This document shows positions 35,330-43,989 of a DNA stretch of 64,000 nucleotides, piece after piece (position 1 is the first letter of the stretch; every line of letters begins with the position of its first letter). Below the pieces are notes generated by a model. That model searched no databases. It had not been told where the DNA came from and was given only the letters and a program-made list of their open reading frames with translations. The translations under genes were made by a program, and so were the position numbers. The stretch covers positions 344,572 through 408,571 of the forward strand of contig NZ_SLZF01000008.1 in NCBI RefSeq assembly GCF_004341515.1. The letters are read 5' to 3'. Source of the DNA: Allobosea sp. BK604. GTDB lineage: Bacteria > Pseudomonadota > Alphaproteobacteria > Rhizobiales > Beijerinckiaceae.

Positions 35330-36388
35330 CTAGCGGTTGACCTGCCAGGCCGCTTCGTCGCGCCGCAAGGTGGTGTTCTGCACGACAGCCTCGATCTCAT
35401 CGAGCATGCGCTCTGCCGCGTGGCGCCCGAGCGCGACCGCTTCGTCGGCGCGATGGAAATCGAACAGGCCGACACGTGCGAGCTTGGGACCGATCATCAC
35501 ATCGGGCGGATCACCCGCGAGGCGCGAGCGGGAGATGCGGTCCTGCGTGATGTTGAAGGCATCGATCATCACGCCGGCGAGCCCGGGCTGCTCGTTGACG
35601 GTGCGTCCGACCATGCCGCGCACGCGGCGCGCCGCCCCGGTGATGCCACCGAACCAGCGTGAGACCGGGCGTTCCTCACCGTCTTGCTGGCCGTCGGGAA
35701 TGGGGTCGGGGTCGGCGCTGTGATTCTGGATCGTGGTGCCACGACCAGAGAGATCGCTGTTGAGGTTGACGCAGATCACGATATCGGCGCCGAGTGCGCG
35801 CGCGGCGGTGACCGGGACGGGATTGACCAGCGCGCCGTCCATCAGCCAGCGCCCGCCGAGTCTGACCGGATCGAACACGCCCGGCAGGGCATAGGAGGCG
35901 CGCAACGCCTCGACGAGAAGGCCGTGTGTGAGCCAGATCTCGTGGCCGGTGCCAAGTTCGGTCGCGATTGCGGCGAAGCGTACCGGCAGCTCCTCGATGC
36001 GCTGGCCGACGAGGTCGCGCTCGAGCAGACGCTTCAGCCGGCTGCCGGCGATCAGCCCGGCGCCGCCGATATGGAAATCCATCAGCCCGACGACGCGGCG
36101 CTTGGTCAGGCTATTGGCGAATTCCGAGAGCGCGCTGAGCTTGCCCGCTGCATAGCAGCCGCCGACCACGGCGCCGATCGAGGTGCCGGCAATGACGTCG
36201 GGGGCATAGCCCGCCTCCATCAGCACATCGAGCACGCCGATATGGGCCCAGCCGCGGGCAGCGCCACCGCCGAGGGCGAGACCGATCTTGGGTCGGCCTT
36301 GCCGAGCTGGTTCCGGGCTGAGATCGTTCATCGAGGCCGTGCCTTCGCTCATGCCGAAAGCCCGTCGAGCGGCATCATCCCAGAGCAT
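35330..36388 (-). CDS. Patatin-like phospholipase (RssA type), 352 aa
   Basis: Patatin domain with the oxyanion loop LALGGGAARGWAHIG (38-52), nucleophile Ser70 in GTSIG and the catalytic Asp184 in MDGALVNP. A C-terminal region with 'RRDEAAWQ' is variable. Acts on phospholipids or lysophospholipids; not known in detail for this subgroup. Start: this ATG has GGAGG upstream, but ATGs at 36352 and 36331 are alternatives. Precedes neither hisI nor folE; it lies downstream of hisI on the same strand (142-base gap). Confidence 0.9.
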   Translation of the reverse strand: MLWDDAARRAFGMSEGTASMNDLSPEPARQGRPKIGLALGGGAARGWAHIGVLDVLMEAGYAPDVIAGTSIGAVVGGCYAAGKLSALSEFANSLTKRRVVGLMDFHIGGAGLIAGSRLKRLLERDLVGQRIEELPVRFAAIATELGTGHEIWLTHGLLVEALRASYALPGVFDPVRLGGRWLMDGALVNPVPVTAARALGADIVICVNLNSDLSGRGTTIQNHSADPDPIPDGQQDGEERPVSRWFGGITGAARRVRGMVGRTVNEQPGLAGVMIDAFNITQDRISRSRLAGDPPDVMIGPKLARVGLFDFHRADEAVALGRHAAERMLDEIEAVVQNTTLRRDEAAWQVNR

Positions 36389-36530
36389 GGTCCCCGACCC
36401 TCCGTGGGAAGAGCACTATCCCGCAGCAAGATGAGGGGAAGCTGAACGAAGACCGGCATGAGGGCGCCTAACAGGCGTATTTGACCAAAACATGTAAGCT
36501 TGGTGAAAGCATCGCCAATGCCTGACCGGC

Positions 36531-36935
36531 TTAGACGAAAGTCAGCGGCGCCTGCGCGTCCTCGCGCAAGGGCTTCACCCGGTAGAAGCAGGAGCGCCGG
36601 CCGGTATGGCAGCAGCCGCCATCGCCGGCGACATTGACCTTCAGCAGGAGCGCGTCCTGGTCGCAGTCGACGCGCATCTCGACAATGGTCTGGATTTGCC
36701 CGGAGGTGTCGCCCTTGTGCCAGAGCTGGCCGCGCGAGCGCGACCAGTACCAGGCCTCGCCGGTCTCTATGCTGCGGGCCAGTGCTTCCGCATTCATATG
36801 CGCGACCATCAGCAACTCGCCGGTCGCGGCGTCGGTAGTGACGCAGGTGATCAGGCCGTTGGCGTCGAAGCGCGGCGCGAACTGGTCGCTCTCCTCCAGC
36901 GCGTGCTTGTCCTGGAGAACGGGATAACTGGTCAT
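36531..36935 (-). CDS. hisI: Phosphoribosyl-AMP cyclohydrolase, 134 aa
   Basis: Third step of histidine synthesis: opens the purine ring of PR-AMP. Seen: AHMNAEALARSIETGEAWYWSRSR, the Mg/Zn site VDCDQDALLLKV, and GGCCHTGRRSCFYR, all with the required Cys and Asp residues. Stand-alone HisI (no HisE fusion), as in most alphaproteobacteria. Start fixed by GGAG 7 nt upstream. Downstream of folE with a 90-base gap, an arrangement common in this order. Confidence 0.95.
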   Translation of the reverse strand: MTSYPVLQDKHALEESDQFAPRFDANGLITCVTTDAATGELLMVAHMNAEALARSIETGEAWYWSRSRGQLWHKGDTSGQIQTIVEMRVDCDQDALLLKVNVAGDGGCCHTGRRSCFYRVKPLREDAQAPLTFV

Positions 36936-37025
36936 CGGTGGCTCCGGGGCGGGGCAGGGCACATCCCGCGACGCGCCCTGCATAGTGCGAATGTCCGAAG
37001 CCGCCAATGCCAGCTCGCAATCGCA

Positions 37026-37667
37026 TCACAGGCCGGGCGACTTCACCATGGTGAAGAAGCGGACCTGCTCGGCTGGATCCTTGAACACACCGGTATATTG
37101 CGTGGTCATGGTCGAGGAGCCCTGCTTCTGCACGCCGCGCATCGACATGCACATATGTTCGGCCTCGACCAGCACGGCGACGCCGCGCGGGGCGAGCGCC
37201 TTGTCGATGGCCTGGGCGATCTGCGCGGTCATCGTCTCCTGGGTCTGGAGGCGCCGGGCATAGACCTCGACGACGCGGGCCAGCTTCGACAGGCCGACGA
37301 CGCCCTTGGCCGGGTAATAGGCGATATGCGCCTTGCCGACGAAGGGCACCATGTGGTGCTCGCAATGCGAATGGAAGGGGATGTCGCGGACAAGGACCAT
37401 GTCCTGATAGGCCTCGACCTCCTCGAAGACGCGCGAGAGGATCTCGTCCGGATCCTCATCATATCCCTTGTAGAGTTCCTTGTAGGCCTTGACGACGCGC
37501 TGCGGCGTCTCGGCCAGGCCCTCGCGCGCGGGATCGTCTCCGGCCCAGAGGATGAGCGTGCGTACGGCCGCCTCGGCCTGTTCCTGCGTCGGCTGTGTCA
37601 CCAGAAACTTGTCGGCAGAGGGGCTGAGCGCCCGCTCGACGGACAAGGACTTAACCACAGGGTTCAT
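37026..37667 (-). CDS. folE: GTP cyclohydrolase I, 213 aa
   Basis: First step of folate synthesis: GTP to 7,8-dihydroneopterin triphosphate. Motifs: LAETPQRVVKAYKELYKGY, FHSHCEHHMVPFVGKAHIAY with the zinc Cys and His, GLSKLARVVEVYARRLQTQE, and HMCMSMRGVQKQGSSTMTTQ with the second zinc Cys. This is the zinc-dependent FolE type (not FolE2). GGGAGG lies before the ATG at 37667; the upstream extension is not family-like. Confidence 0.97.
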   Translation of the reverse strand: MNPVVKSLSVERALSPSADKFLVTQPTQEQAEAAVRTLILWAGDDPAREGLAETPQRVVKAYKELYKGYDEDPDEILSRVFEEVEAYQDMVLVRDIPFHSHCEHHMVPFVGKAHIAYYPAKGVVGLSKLARVVEVYARRLQTQETMTAQIAQAIDKALAPRGVAVLVEAEHMCMSMRGVQKQGSSTMTTQYTGVFKDPAEQVRFFTMVKSPGL

Positions 37668-37927
37668 GTGGTGCCTCCCGTTACGGATGATGGCTCCCGG
37701 CGCAAACCTGCCGGCCGGAGAATGTCTCCGCGGCAAGCGTCGCGTCGGGGGATTGCGACAAGTTCGGTCCGGCTCTGCGTTAGAGCATGATAATGTCCGG
37801 AAATCGGCATGACATCCCGGCATCACACTCCAGCGAGATCAGGCTATCGGCCATCTCCCGCCCGCAGCGCTTAGTTCCTATATTGGCATGGAGCGCCGGT
37901 CATTCCAGAGCCGGCGGGGACCATGCC

Positions 37928-38395
37928 ATGTTGAGCGACGTCTACAACAAGCGAATCCTGGAATTGGCAGGAAACATTCCGCTGCTCGAGCGGCTGCCCG
38001 ATCCGGATGCGACTGCAACCGCCCATTCCAAGCTGTGCGGCTCCACCGTGACCGTCGACCTGAGGATGGATGGCGATGTCGTCACCGGCTTTGGGCACGA
38101 TGTCAAAGCCTGCGCGCTCGGCCAGGCCTCGTCCTCGATCATGGCGCGCCATGTCGTCGGCGCGACCGCTGAGGAATTGCGGCTGGTGCGCGAGCAGGCA
38201 CGCGCGATCCTGAAGGAGAATGGCGAGCCGCCCGAGGGCAAATGGGCCGATCTCGCCGTGCTCGTGCCGGTGCGCGACTACAAGGCGCGCCACGCCTCGA
38301 CCATGCTGACCTTCGATGCGGTGGTCGCCGCGATCGGCCAGATCGAAGCGAAGCGAGCCGGCGCCGCGCCGGAACTCGCTGCGGCTGTCAGATAG
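37928..38395 (+). CDS. NifU/IscU-like iron-sulfur scaffold protein, 155 aa
   Basis: IscU-type fold with Cys in SKLCGSTVTV and Cys in VKACALGQASSS, which correspond to the first two cluster ligands. At the third ligand site the sequence reads RHASTMLTFDA, so this Cys is missing, a known feature of this alphaproteobacterial subgroup by my recollection. It may carry clusters with a different ligand or act in another sulfur-transfer role. Divergent from folE. Its last 8 bases overlap the 3' end of the acid phosphatase gene. Confidence 0.87.
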   Translation: MLSDVYNKRILELAGNIPLLERLPDPDATATAHSKLCGSTVTVDLRMDGDVVTGFGHDVKACALGQASSSIMARHVVGATAEELRLVREQARAILKENGEPPEGKWADLAVLVPVRDYKARHASTMLTFDAVVAAIGQIEAKRAGAAPELAAAVR

Positions 38396-39140
38396 GAAGG
38401 CCGAGCGACTTCCTGATTTCCGCCCTTGTCTCGTCGAAACGCTGGCGGAAGGCGCGGTCGAGCAGGAGAGCGGTCGCGACAAGGCGCCCGGCTTTCTCGC
38501 CGGCGGCCAGGTCGCTGCGATAGTGGAAGCCGCAGATGAGGCGGCTTTCGCCATAGGAGGCGACGCGCTCCTCGAACTTGTCCTTCATCTCCGGGGCCGC
38601 CTCGCTGAGCAGCGCGGCATAGAGGGCCGCGGTCGCGGCATGCCCCGAGGGGAAGGACGTGCCGTCCGGCCGGCCGCCCGGGCAGGGCTTGACCCTGACC
38701 CTGTTCCAGACGGCGAAGGGCCGGGTGCGGTTGGTCAGGCGGCGGACGCTGAGCAGCGTGATGCTAAGCTCGATCTGCGCCTCGCGCAGGAGCAGGCGGA
38801 CTTCGCGATGCTCGTTGAGATGGGCGTCGATGCCCATGCCTTCGAGGAAGCGGTTGAGCGTCTGGTACTGATCGGCGATCGCGGCCTTCTCGCGTTCGGG
38901 AGTGCGGTTCAGCGTGAGCTGCAGCACCTCCTCGAATTCCTGGCGCTGCTCGGGCGAGTTCATCGCGGGCGGCAGGCCGATCGCCTTGGCGATGTCGATC
39001 TTGCTGGAATCGAGCCAGATCAGGTTGGTACGTTGCTGGGCCGCGGCCTGCCCCGGTGAGAACAGCAGGGCAGCCGGGACGAGAAGGGCAGCCGCCTTCA
39101 GTGGGAGGCGGAAGAGCGATCGCGGAGCGTGACGGGGCAT
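38388..39140 (-). CDS. PAP2-family (class A nonspecific) acid phosphatase, 250 aa
   Basis: Signal peptide 1-34 (LLVPAALLFSPGQAAA|QQ). The three-part phosphatase motif is present: RRLTNRTRPF, FPSGHAATAA, and GESRLICGFHYRSD, as in PhoN-type bacterial acid phosphatases (KX6RP-PSGH-SRX5HX3D). Secreted to the periplasm to hydrolyse organic phosphate esters. Tail-to-tail overlap of 8 bases with the NifU-like gene. Confidence 0.92.
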   Translation of the reverse strand: MPRHAPRSLFRLPLKAAALLVPAALLFSPGQAAAQQRTNLIWLDSSKIDIAKAIGLPPAMNSPEQRQEFEEVLQLTLNRTPEREKAAIADQYQTLNRFLEGMGIDAHLNEHREVRLLLREAQIELSITLLSVRRLTNRTRPFAVWNRVRVKPCPGGRPDGTSFPSGHAATAALYAALLSEAAPEMKDKFEERVASYGESRLICGFHYRSDLAAGEKAGRLVATALLLDRAFRQRFDETRAEIRKSLGLPI

Positions 39141-39183
39141 GACGAATCCCAGAACAGGGCAGACGGGCGAGCAAAAGGATGAA

Positions 39184-39534
39184 ATGGCAACCGACCGGGC
39201 CTTGTCACGTCTTTTCGCTCAAGCTCCCCGTCGTGGCGCACATTGGTTGATCCGCAGTTACCAGCTCAGCCTTTCCATGCTGATCGGGCGGCAATGCCGG
39301 CATTGGCCGAGTTGCTCCGAGTATACGGACCAGGCGATCCAGCGTTACGGGCTGTGGCGCGGCGGCTGGATCGGCTTCGCCCGCATCTGCCGCTGCACGC
39401 CGCTCGGCACCAAAGGAATCGACCTCGTCTGCGAGGAATTGCCGCCGGATTCGGCCTGGTACAGGCCGTGGTCCTATGGGCGCTGGCGCGGCGTCAATGG
39501 GCCGCCGCCGCTGCAGGATGATGCCGGGCGCTAG
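39184..39534 (+). CDS. yidD: Membrane protein insertion efficiency factor YidD, 116 aa
   Basis: Contains the family signature CRHWPSCSEYTDQAIQRYG, then GGWIGFARICRCTPLG. The N-terminal amphipathic segment binds the inner membrane, assisting YidC insertion. Usually beside rnpA-rpmH, but here it stands alone between a phosphatase and small secreted proteins, as in other members of the order. Start MATDRAL has AAGG upstream; an in-frame ATG at 39139 is less likely. Confidence 0.93.
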   Translation: MATDRALSRLFAQAPRRGAHWLIRSYQLSLSMLIGRQCRHWPSCSEYTDQAIQRYGLWRGGWIGFARICRCTPLGTKGIDLVCEELPPDSAWYRPWSYGRWRGVNGPPPLQDDAGR

Positions 39535-39541
39535 CTCAGGT

Positions 39542-39605
39542 GCTTGTTTTCGCATCGGCTTTTCCGAAAATCGCAGCCCAGTTTTTGGGCCGGTCCGTTA
39601 GCGGC
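39542..39605. repeat. Composite repeat, part B alone (degenerate copy)
   Basis: Starts 8 bases after the yidD stop: GCTTGTTTTCGCATCGGCTTTTCCGAAAA... and ends near GGGCCGGTCCGTTAGCGG. It is part B without a part A upstream. Confidence 0.75.
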
Positions 39606-39701
39606 ATAATCGCGGACTATCCCAAAGCGGCTATCCCGAATGGGACTGGACGCCTCGCGCCGCCGCGGCGAGCTTTCATGATCACCTCTCTGGAGCCGGT
39701 C

Positions 39702-39959
39702 ATGAAGAGAACAGCGCTGCTCGTGATCGTCGCCGGGCTTTTCGCGTCGCAAGCGAGCTTCGCCCAGGACGGCTGCACTGCCTCGACGCAATCCTGCTCG
39801 CAACTGATGAAGACCTGCGAGACGCGGTGCCAGGGAGCGGCGAACAATGCCGGGCGTTGTATCGCGATATGCACCAGGACCCAGGAGACCTGCCGATCCA
39901 CCGGCATCTGGAAAACCGGCATGTCCGCCGGTTGCTGGCGCACGACCAACCGCAGCTAG
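39702..39959 (+). CDS. Small Cys-rich secreted protein of unknown function, 85 aa
   Basis: MKRTALLVIVAGLFASQASFAQ is a signal peptide with an AxA-type cleavage site. The ~64-residue mature part has eight Cys (CTAST-QSC, KTC-ETRC, GRC-AIC, ETC, AGC), enough for four disulfides in the periplasm. GGAG precedes the ATG by 6 nt. It lies between two copies of the composite repeat. No family recognised; it differs from its neighbour at 40059 apart from the signal peptide. Confidence 0.7.
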   Translation: MKRTALLVIVAGLFASQASFAQDGCTASTQSCSQLMKTCETRCQGAANNAGRCIAICTRTQETCRSTGIWKTGMSAGCWRTTNRS

Positions 39960-40062
39960 ACCATCGGACCGGATATCGTATCCGATCCGATCGTCCAACG
40001 CCTTGCCTTGGCATTGGCTTTTCCCGGAAGGCCGCTATCCACTTTTCGGGCCGATGCGCTAG
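39954..40062. repeat. Composite repeat, copy in A-B order
   Basis: Part A 39954-39995 (CCGGATATCGTATCCG core) followed by part B 40003-40062 (CTTGCCTTGGCATTGGC...CGGGCCGATGCGCTAG). The final CTAG supplies the stop codon (TAG on the minus strand) of the Cys-rich gene at 40059. Confidence 0.85.
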
Positions 40063-40292
40063 TTGCCGGTGCGCTTCGCGTTCGCCTGCTGAAGCGCGGT
40101 CCGGCAGGTGTCGGAGAGCTGATCGCGCTTCGCCTTGAAGCAGTTGGCGATGCGGCCGCCGCCCGGCATCACGCCCGAGCACAGCTTTTCGTAATCGGCC
40201 TTGCAGGCGCCGCGCAGGGCGGCGCTGTCCTGCGCGAAGGCCGGCTGGATGGCGAAGGCGGAGATGACGATCAGGGCGAGGCGACGCTTCAT
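40059..40292 (-). CDS. Small secreted protein of the 'cysteine-rich repeat' type, 77 aa
   Basis: Signal peptide MKRRLALIVISAFAIQPAFAQ. The mature part has four Cys in the pattern C-5-KLC ... CFKAKRDQLSDTC, matching the GLG1-like cysteine-rich repeat domain found in short periplasmic proteins. GGAG lies 8 nt before the ATG. The stop codon is contributed by the end of a repeat element. Function unknown. Faces away from thrS. Confidence 0.75.
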   Translation of the reverse strand: MKRRLALIVISAFAIQPAFAQDSAALRGACKADYEKLCSGVMPGGGRIANCFKAKRDQLSDTCRTALQQANAKRTGN

Positions 40293-40575
40293 GATGGTGG
40301 CTCCATTGTGTCGGTCAGGGGGCATCATGCAGGCGAAGGCTTGCCGGCCCGTGGGCGCGACATGACAAGATAGACAGATCCCGCGAAAGCATGGCGGCAA
40401 TTCATGCGGGCGATTGCCTGCCGGCAGCGGCTCGTATAGGCGATGGCGCGCAGGCTGCGCAGCGCGCGCCGCGTCTCGGCATGGCCCTCACCCGGATACG
40501 GGCGCTGCCGATCATCCTTCAGTATCCGGCCTTGGCTTACGGGGCTCGTATCCCCGAGTGAGCAGGAACGCGACG

Positions 40576-42579
40576 ATGACGATCTCCCTGACATTCCCCG
40601 ATGGCGCGAAGCGCGAGTTCCCCTCCGGCATCACCGGAAAGGACATTGCCGGCGGCATTTCCCCCTCGCTCCTGAAGCGCACCGTGGCGATGGCGCTCGA
40701 CGGCACCGTCGTCGACCTTGCCGACCCGATCACCCAGGATTCGAGGATCGAGTTCCTGACGCGGGACGATCCGCGCGCGCTCGAGTTGATCCGGCACGAT
40801 ACCGCCCACGTGCTCGCGGAAGCGGTGCAGGAGCTTTATCCCGGCACGCAGGTCACTATCGGTCCGGTGATCGAGAACGGCTTCTACTACGACTTCTTCC
40901 GCAACGAGCCGTTCACGCCGGAGGATTTCGCGCCGATTGAGAAGAAGATGCGCGAGATCGTCGCGCGCGACAAACCCTTCACCAAGGAAGTCTGGACCCG
41001 CGACAAGGCCAAGGCTTTCTTCCGGGACAAGGGCGAGAGCTTCAAGGTCGAGCTGGTCGACGCCATTCCGGAAGACCAGGCGCTGAAGATGTATGCGCAG
41101 GGCGACTGGATCGACCTGTGCCGTGGCCCGCACATGACCTCGGTGGGCAAGGTCGGCAACGCCTTCAAGCTGATGAAGGTGGCCGGCGCCTATTGGCGCG
41201 GCGACTCGAACAACCCGATGCTGACGCGCATCTACGGCACCGCCTTCGCGAGGCAGGAAGAGCTCGACGCCCATCTCAAGCAGATCGAGGAGGCGGAGAA
41301 GCGCGACCACCGCAAGCTCGGCCGGGAGATGGACCTGTTCCATTTCCAGGAGGAGGGGCCAGGCGTCGTGTTCTGGCACTCGAAGGGCTGGCGCCTGTTC
41401 CAGGAGATCATCGCCTATATGCGGCGGCGGCTCGCGGCCGATTATGAAGAGGTCAACGCTCCACAGGTGCTCGACAAGTCGCTCTGGGAGACCTCGGGCC
41501 ACTGGGGCTGGTACCAGGACAACATGTTCGCGGTGAAATCGGCCTCGGCCTTCGAGAACCCGAACGACCAGGAGCGCGACCACAAGGTCTTCGCGCTCAA
41601 GCCGATGAACTGCCCGGGCCATGTCCAGATCTTCAAGCATGGTCTCAAGAGCTATCGCGATCTGCCGATCCGTCTTGCGGAATTCGGCAACGTGCACCGC
41701 TATGAGCCGTCAGGCGCGCTGCACGGGCTGATGCGCGTGCGCGGCTTCACGCAGGACGATGCGCATATCTTCTGCACCGAGGAGCAGCTCGCGGCCGAGT
41801 GCCTGAAGATCAATGACCTGATCCTCTCGGTCTACGAGGATTTCGGCTTCACCGAGGAACTCGTCATCAAGCTCTCGACGCGGCCCGAGAAGCGTGTCGG
41901 CTCCGATGCGCTCTGGGACCATGCCGAGGACGTGATGGAGAAGGTCCTGACCCAGATCGCGGCGCAGTCCGGCAACCGGATCAAGACCGAGATCAACCCG
42001 GGCGAGGGCGCCTTCTACGGGCCGAAGTTCGAGTATGTGCTGCGCGACGCCATCGGGCGCGACTGGCAATGCGGCACGACGCAAGTCGATTTCAACCTGC
42101 CGGAGCGCTTCGGCGCCTTCTATATCGGCTCGGACGGCGAGAAGAAGCAGCCGGTCATGGTGCATCGCGCGATCTGCGGCTCGCTCGAGCGCTTCACCGG
42201 CATCCTGATCGAGCATCATGCCGGGCATTTCCCGCTCTGGCTGGCGCCCGAGCAGATCGTCGTCTGTCCGATCGTTTCGGATGCCGACGACTATGCCGAG
42301 CGCGTGGTCGAGGCCGCCTTCGGCCATGGCCTGCGGGCGCGCGCCGATCTTCGCAACGAGAAGATCAACTACAAGGTGCGCGAGCATTCGCTGGCGAAGG
42401 TCCCGGTGATCATCGCCGTCGGCAAGCGCGAGGCCGAGGAGCGCACGGTCACCATCCGCCGCCTCGGCAGCCAGGCGCAGACCGTGCTTCCGCTCGACGA
42501 GGCGCTGAAGCTGCTGAGCGAGGAGGCGACCCCGCCCGATCTCGTCCGGCGCAAGGCGGCCAGGCTGGCCGCCGAATAG
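40576..42579 (+). CDS. thrS: Threonyl-tRNA synthetase, 667 aa
   Basis: TGS domain 1-62 (TISLTFPDGAKREFPSGITG), second additional domain with HDTAHVLAEAV and GPVIENGFYYDF, class II catalytic core with zinc Cys in MNCPGHVQIF and later zinc His in MVHRAICGSLERF, editing-domain elements between, and C-terminal anticodon domain (EQIVVCPIVSDADDYAE). Charges tRNA-Thr. ATG with AGGA upstream; the extended frame to 40414 is not conserved. Monocistronic. Confidence 0.98.
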   Translation: MTISLTFPDGAKREFPSGITGKDIAGGISPSLLKRTVAMALDGTVVDLADPITQDSRIEFLTRDDPRALELIRHDTAHVLAEAVQELYPGTQVTIGPVIENGFYYDFFRNEPFTPEDFAPIEKKMREIVARDKPFTKEVWTRDKAKAFFRDKGESFKVELVDAIPEDQALKMYAQGDWIDLCRGPHMTSVGKVGNAFKLMKVAGAYWRGDSNNPMLTRIYGTAFARQEELDAHLKQIEEAEKRDHRKLGREMDLFHFQEEGPGVVFWHSKGWRLFQEIIAYMRRRLAADYEEVNAPQVLDKSLWETSGHWGWYQDNMFAVKSASAFENPNDQERDHKVFALKPMNCPGHVQIFKHGLKSYRDLPIRLAEFGNVHRYEPSGALHGLMRVRGFTQDDAHIFCTEEQLAAECLKINDLILSVYEDFGFTEELVIKLSTRPEKRVGSDALWDHAEDVMEKVLTQIAAQSGNRIKTEINPGEGAFYGPKFEYVLRDAIGRDWQCGTTQVDFNLPERFGAFYIGSDGEKKQPVMVHRAICGSLERFTGILIEHHAGHFPLWLAPEQIVVCPIVSDADDYAERVVEAAFGHGLRARADLRNEKINYKVREHSLAKVPVIIAVGKREAEERTVTIRRLGSQAQTVLPLDEALKLLSEEATPPDLVRRKAARLAAE

Positions 42580-42687
42580 GGCTGCCGCCCACACCTTGCG
42601 GAAAGCGGGCTCGCGAAAGCGCAGCCCGCTTCCATCAACAGCCTGAGCCGGAAAGCGGTTCTCAATCCCGCCGTATCGTGCTGTAGA

Positions 42688-43989
42688 ATGTCGCCGATGC
42701 TGGGGGCAACCTATCGAAAGCGGCTCGAAGCCGATCTGACCCGCTGGGTGGCCGATGGGCTGGTCAGCGCGCAGAGCGCCGCGACCATTCGCCAATCGCT
42801 CGGGCGCGACAGCGGCCTGCGCCTGCCCGGGCTGCTCGGCATGCTCGGCGGGCTGCTGATCGCGTCGAGCGTCGCGGCCTTCGTCGCAGCGAACTGGGAG
42901 GAGATGCCGCGGCTGCTCAAGCTCGGCATGATCCTCGTCGGCATCGTCGGCGCGCTCGGCATCGGCGCGAAGCTGGAGAACCGGGGCTCGACGCTCGGGG
43001 CCGACGCCGCCACGACCTGCGGCACGCTGATCTTCGCGGCCGGCGTCGCGCTGGTCGGCCAGATGTACCATTTGCCGGCCGACTGGCCCGGCGGCGCATT
43101 GCTGATCGCGCTCGGCGCGCTCGCCGTCGCCGCCCTGCTACGTTCGAACGGCGCGCTCATCGTCGCCTTCATCGCGCTGACGAGCTGGAGCTGCGGGCGC
43201 TGGGTGGAGAGCGAAGGCGCAATCATCCACCTGCCTTTCCTGATCCTCTATCTGCCGGCGCTCTGGCTGGCCCTGGGGCGGCGTGCGCGGCTGGTCCATC
43301 ATGTCGCCGTGCTGTCCTTTGCGGTCTGGCTCGGGCTGCTCCCGGGTGACTGGCTGAGCGGGCGCTTCGATTTCGGCCTGCTGGCCTATTGGCTCGCCCT
43401 CTCGGTGCTCTATGTCGCGATCGGAGCCTTCGCGCTCGATCGTGGCGGGCCGGTGCTGTTCAGCGCCTGCCTGCCCTGGGGACTGATCGGGCTGATCATC
43501 GCGCTCGACGTCGAGCTCTTCCGCATCCTCGACCGTGACTATGCGCGCGCCGGCATGGCGAGCTGGCCGGTCTATCTCGCCTATGCCCTGGCCCTGCCGA
43601 GCGTCGCCGCACTGGCTGCGCTGGCGCGTGAGCGACGTTTCGCAGTGAGCCTGGCGATCGCGCTCGTGCTGTCGCTCCTGGTCCCGATCATCTTCTGGAG
43701 CGGCGGCGTCGTCAGCCTGCCCGGCAAGGTCGTCGTCGGGGGCCTCATCCTCGCGGTTGCGGTCGCTCTGATCGTCGCCGGCGCGGCGGGGGGCTTGAGG
43801 CGCGTGACAGTGGCCGGAACCGGGCTGTTCGGCCTCGCCATCCTCGTGCTGCTCTGGAAGACGGTCGGCACGCTGCTCGACCAATCGGTGTTCTTCCTCA
43901 TTGCCGGTGCGGCGCTGCTCCTGCTCGCAGGCGGGGCGCGGCGCCTCTTCGCGCGACTGGCACGGCCGCCGGAAGGGGAGGCAGGCTGA
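42688..43989 (+). CDS. DUF2157 membrane protein, 433 aa
   Basis: N-terminal soluble helical domain (1-50), then about twelve to fourteen hydrophobic helices. The DUF2157 hallmark is the 'AANWEEMPRLLKLGMI' stretch (67-82), preceded by GGLLIASSVAAFV. No function known. The stop codon overlaps the next gene's start (TGATG at 43987-43991), so translation is coupled. Confidence 0.88.
   Translation: MSPMLGATYRKRLEADLTRWVADGLVSAQSAATIRQSLGRDSGLRLPGLLGMLGGLLIASSVAAFVAANWEEMPRLLKLGMILVGIVGALGIGAKLENRGSTLGADAATTCGTLIFAAGVALVGQMYHLPADWPGGALLIALGALAVAALLRSNGALIVAFIALTSWSCGRWVESEGAIIHLPFLILYLPALWLALGRRARLVHHVAVLSFAVWLGLLPGDWLSGRFDFGLLAYWLALSVLYVAIGAFALDRGGPVLFSACLPWGLIGLIIALDVELFRILDRDYARAGMASWPVYLAYALALPSVAALAALARERRFAVSLAIALVLSLLVPIIFWSGGVVSLPGKVVVGGLILAVAVALIVAGAAGGLRRVTVAGTGLFGLAILVLLWKTVGTLLDQSVFFLIAGAALLLLAGGARRLFARLARPPEGEAG

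Noticed and set aside
40293..40575. T-box or other riboswitch leader before thrS
   Set aside because: No T-box motif, and this control is not expected in alphaproteobacteria; no stable conserved hairpin with a T-run was seen.
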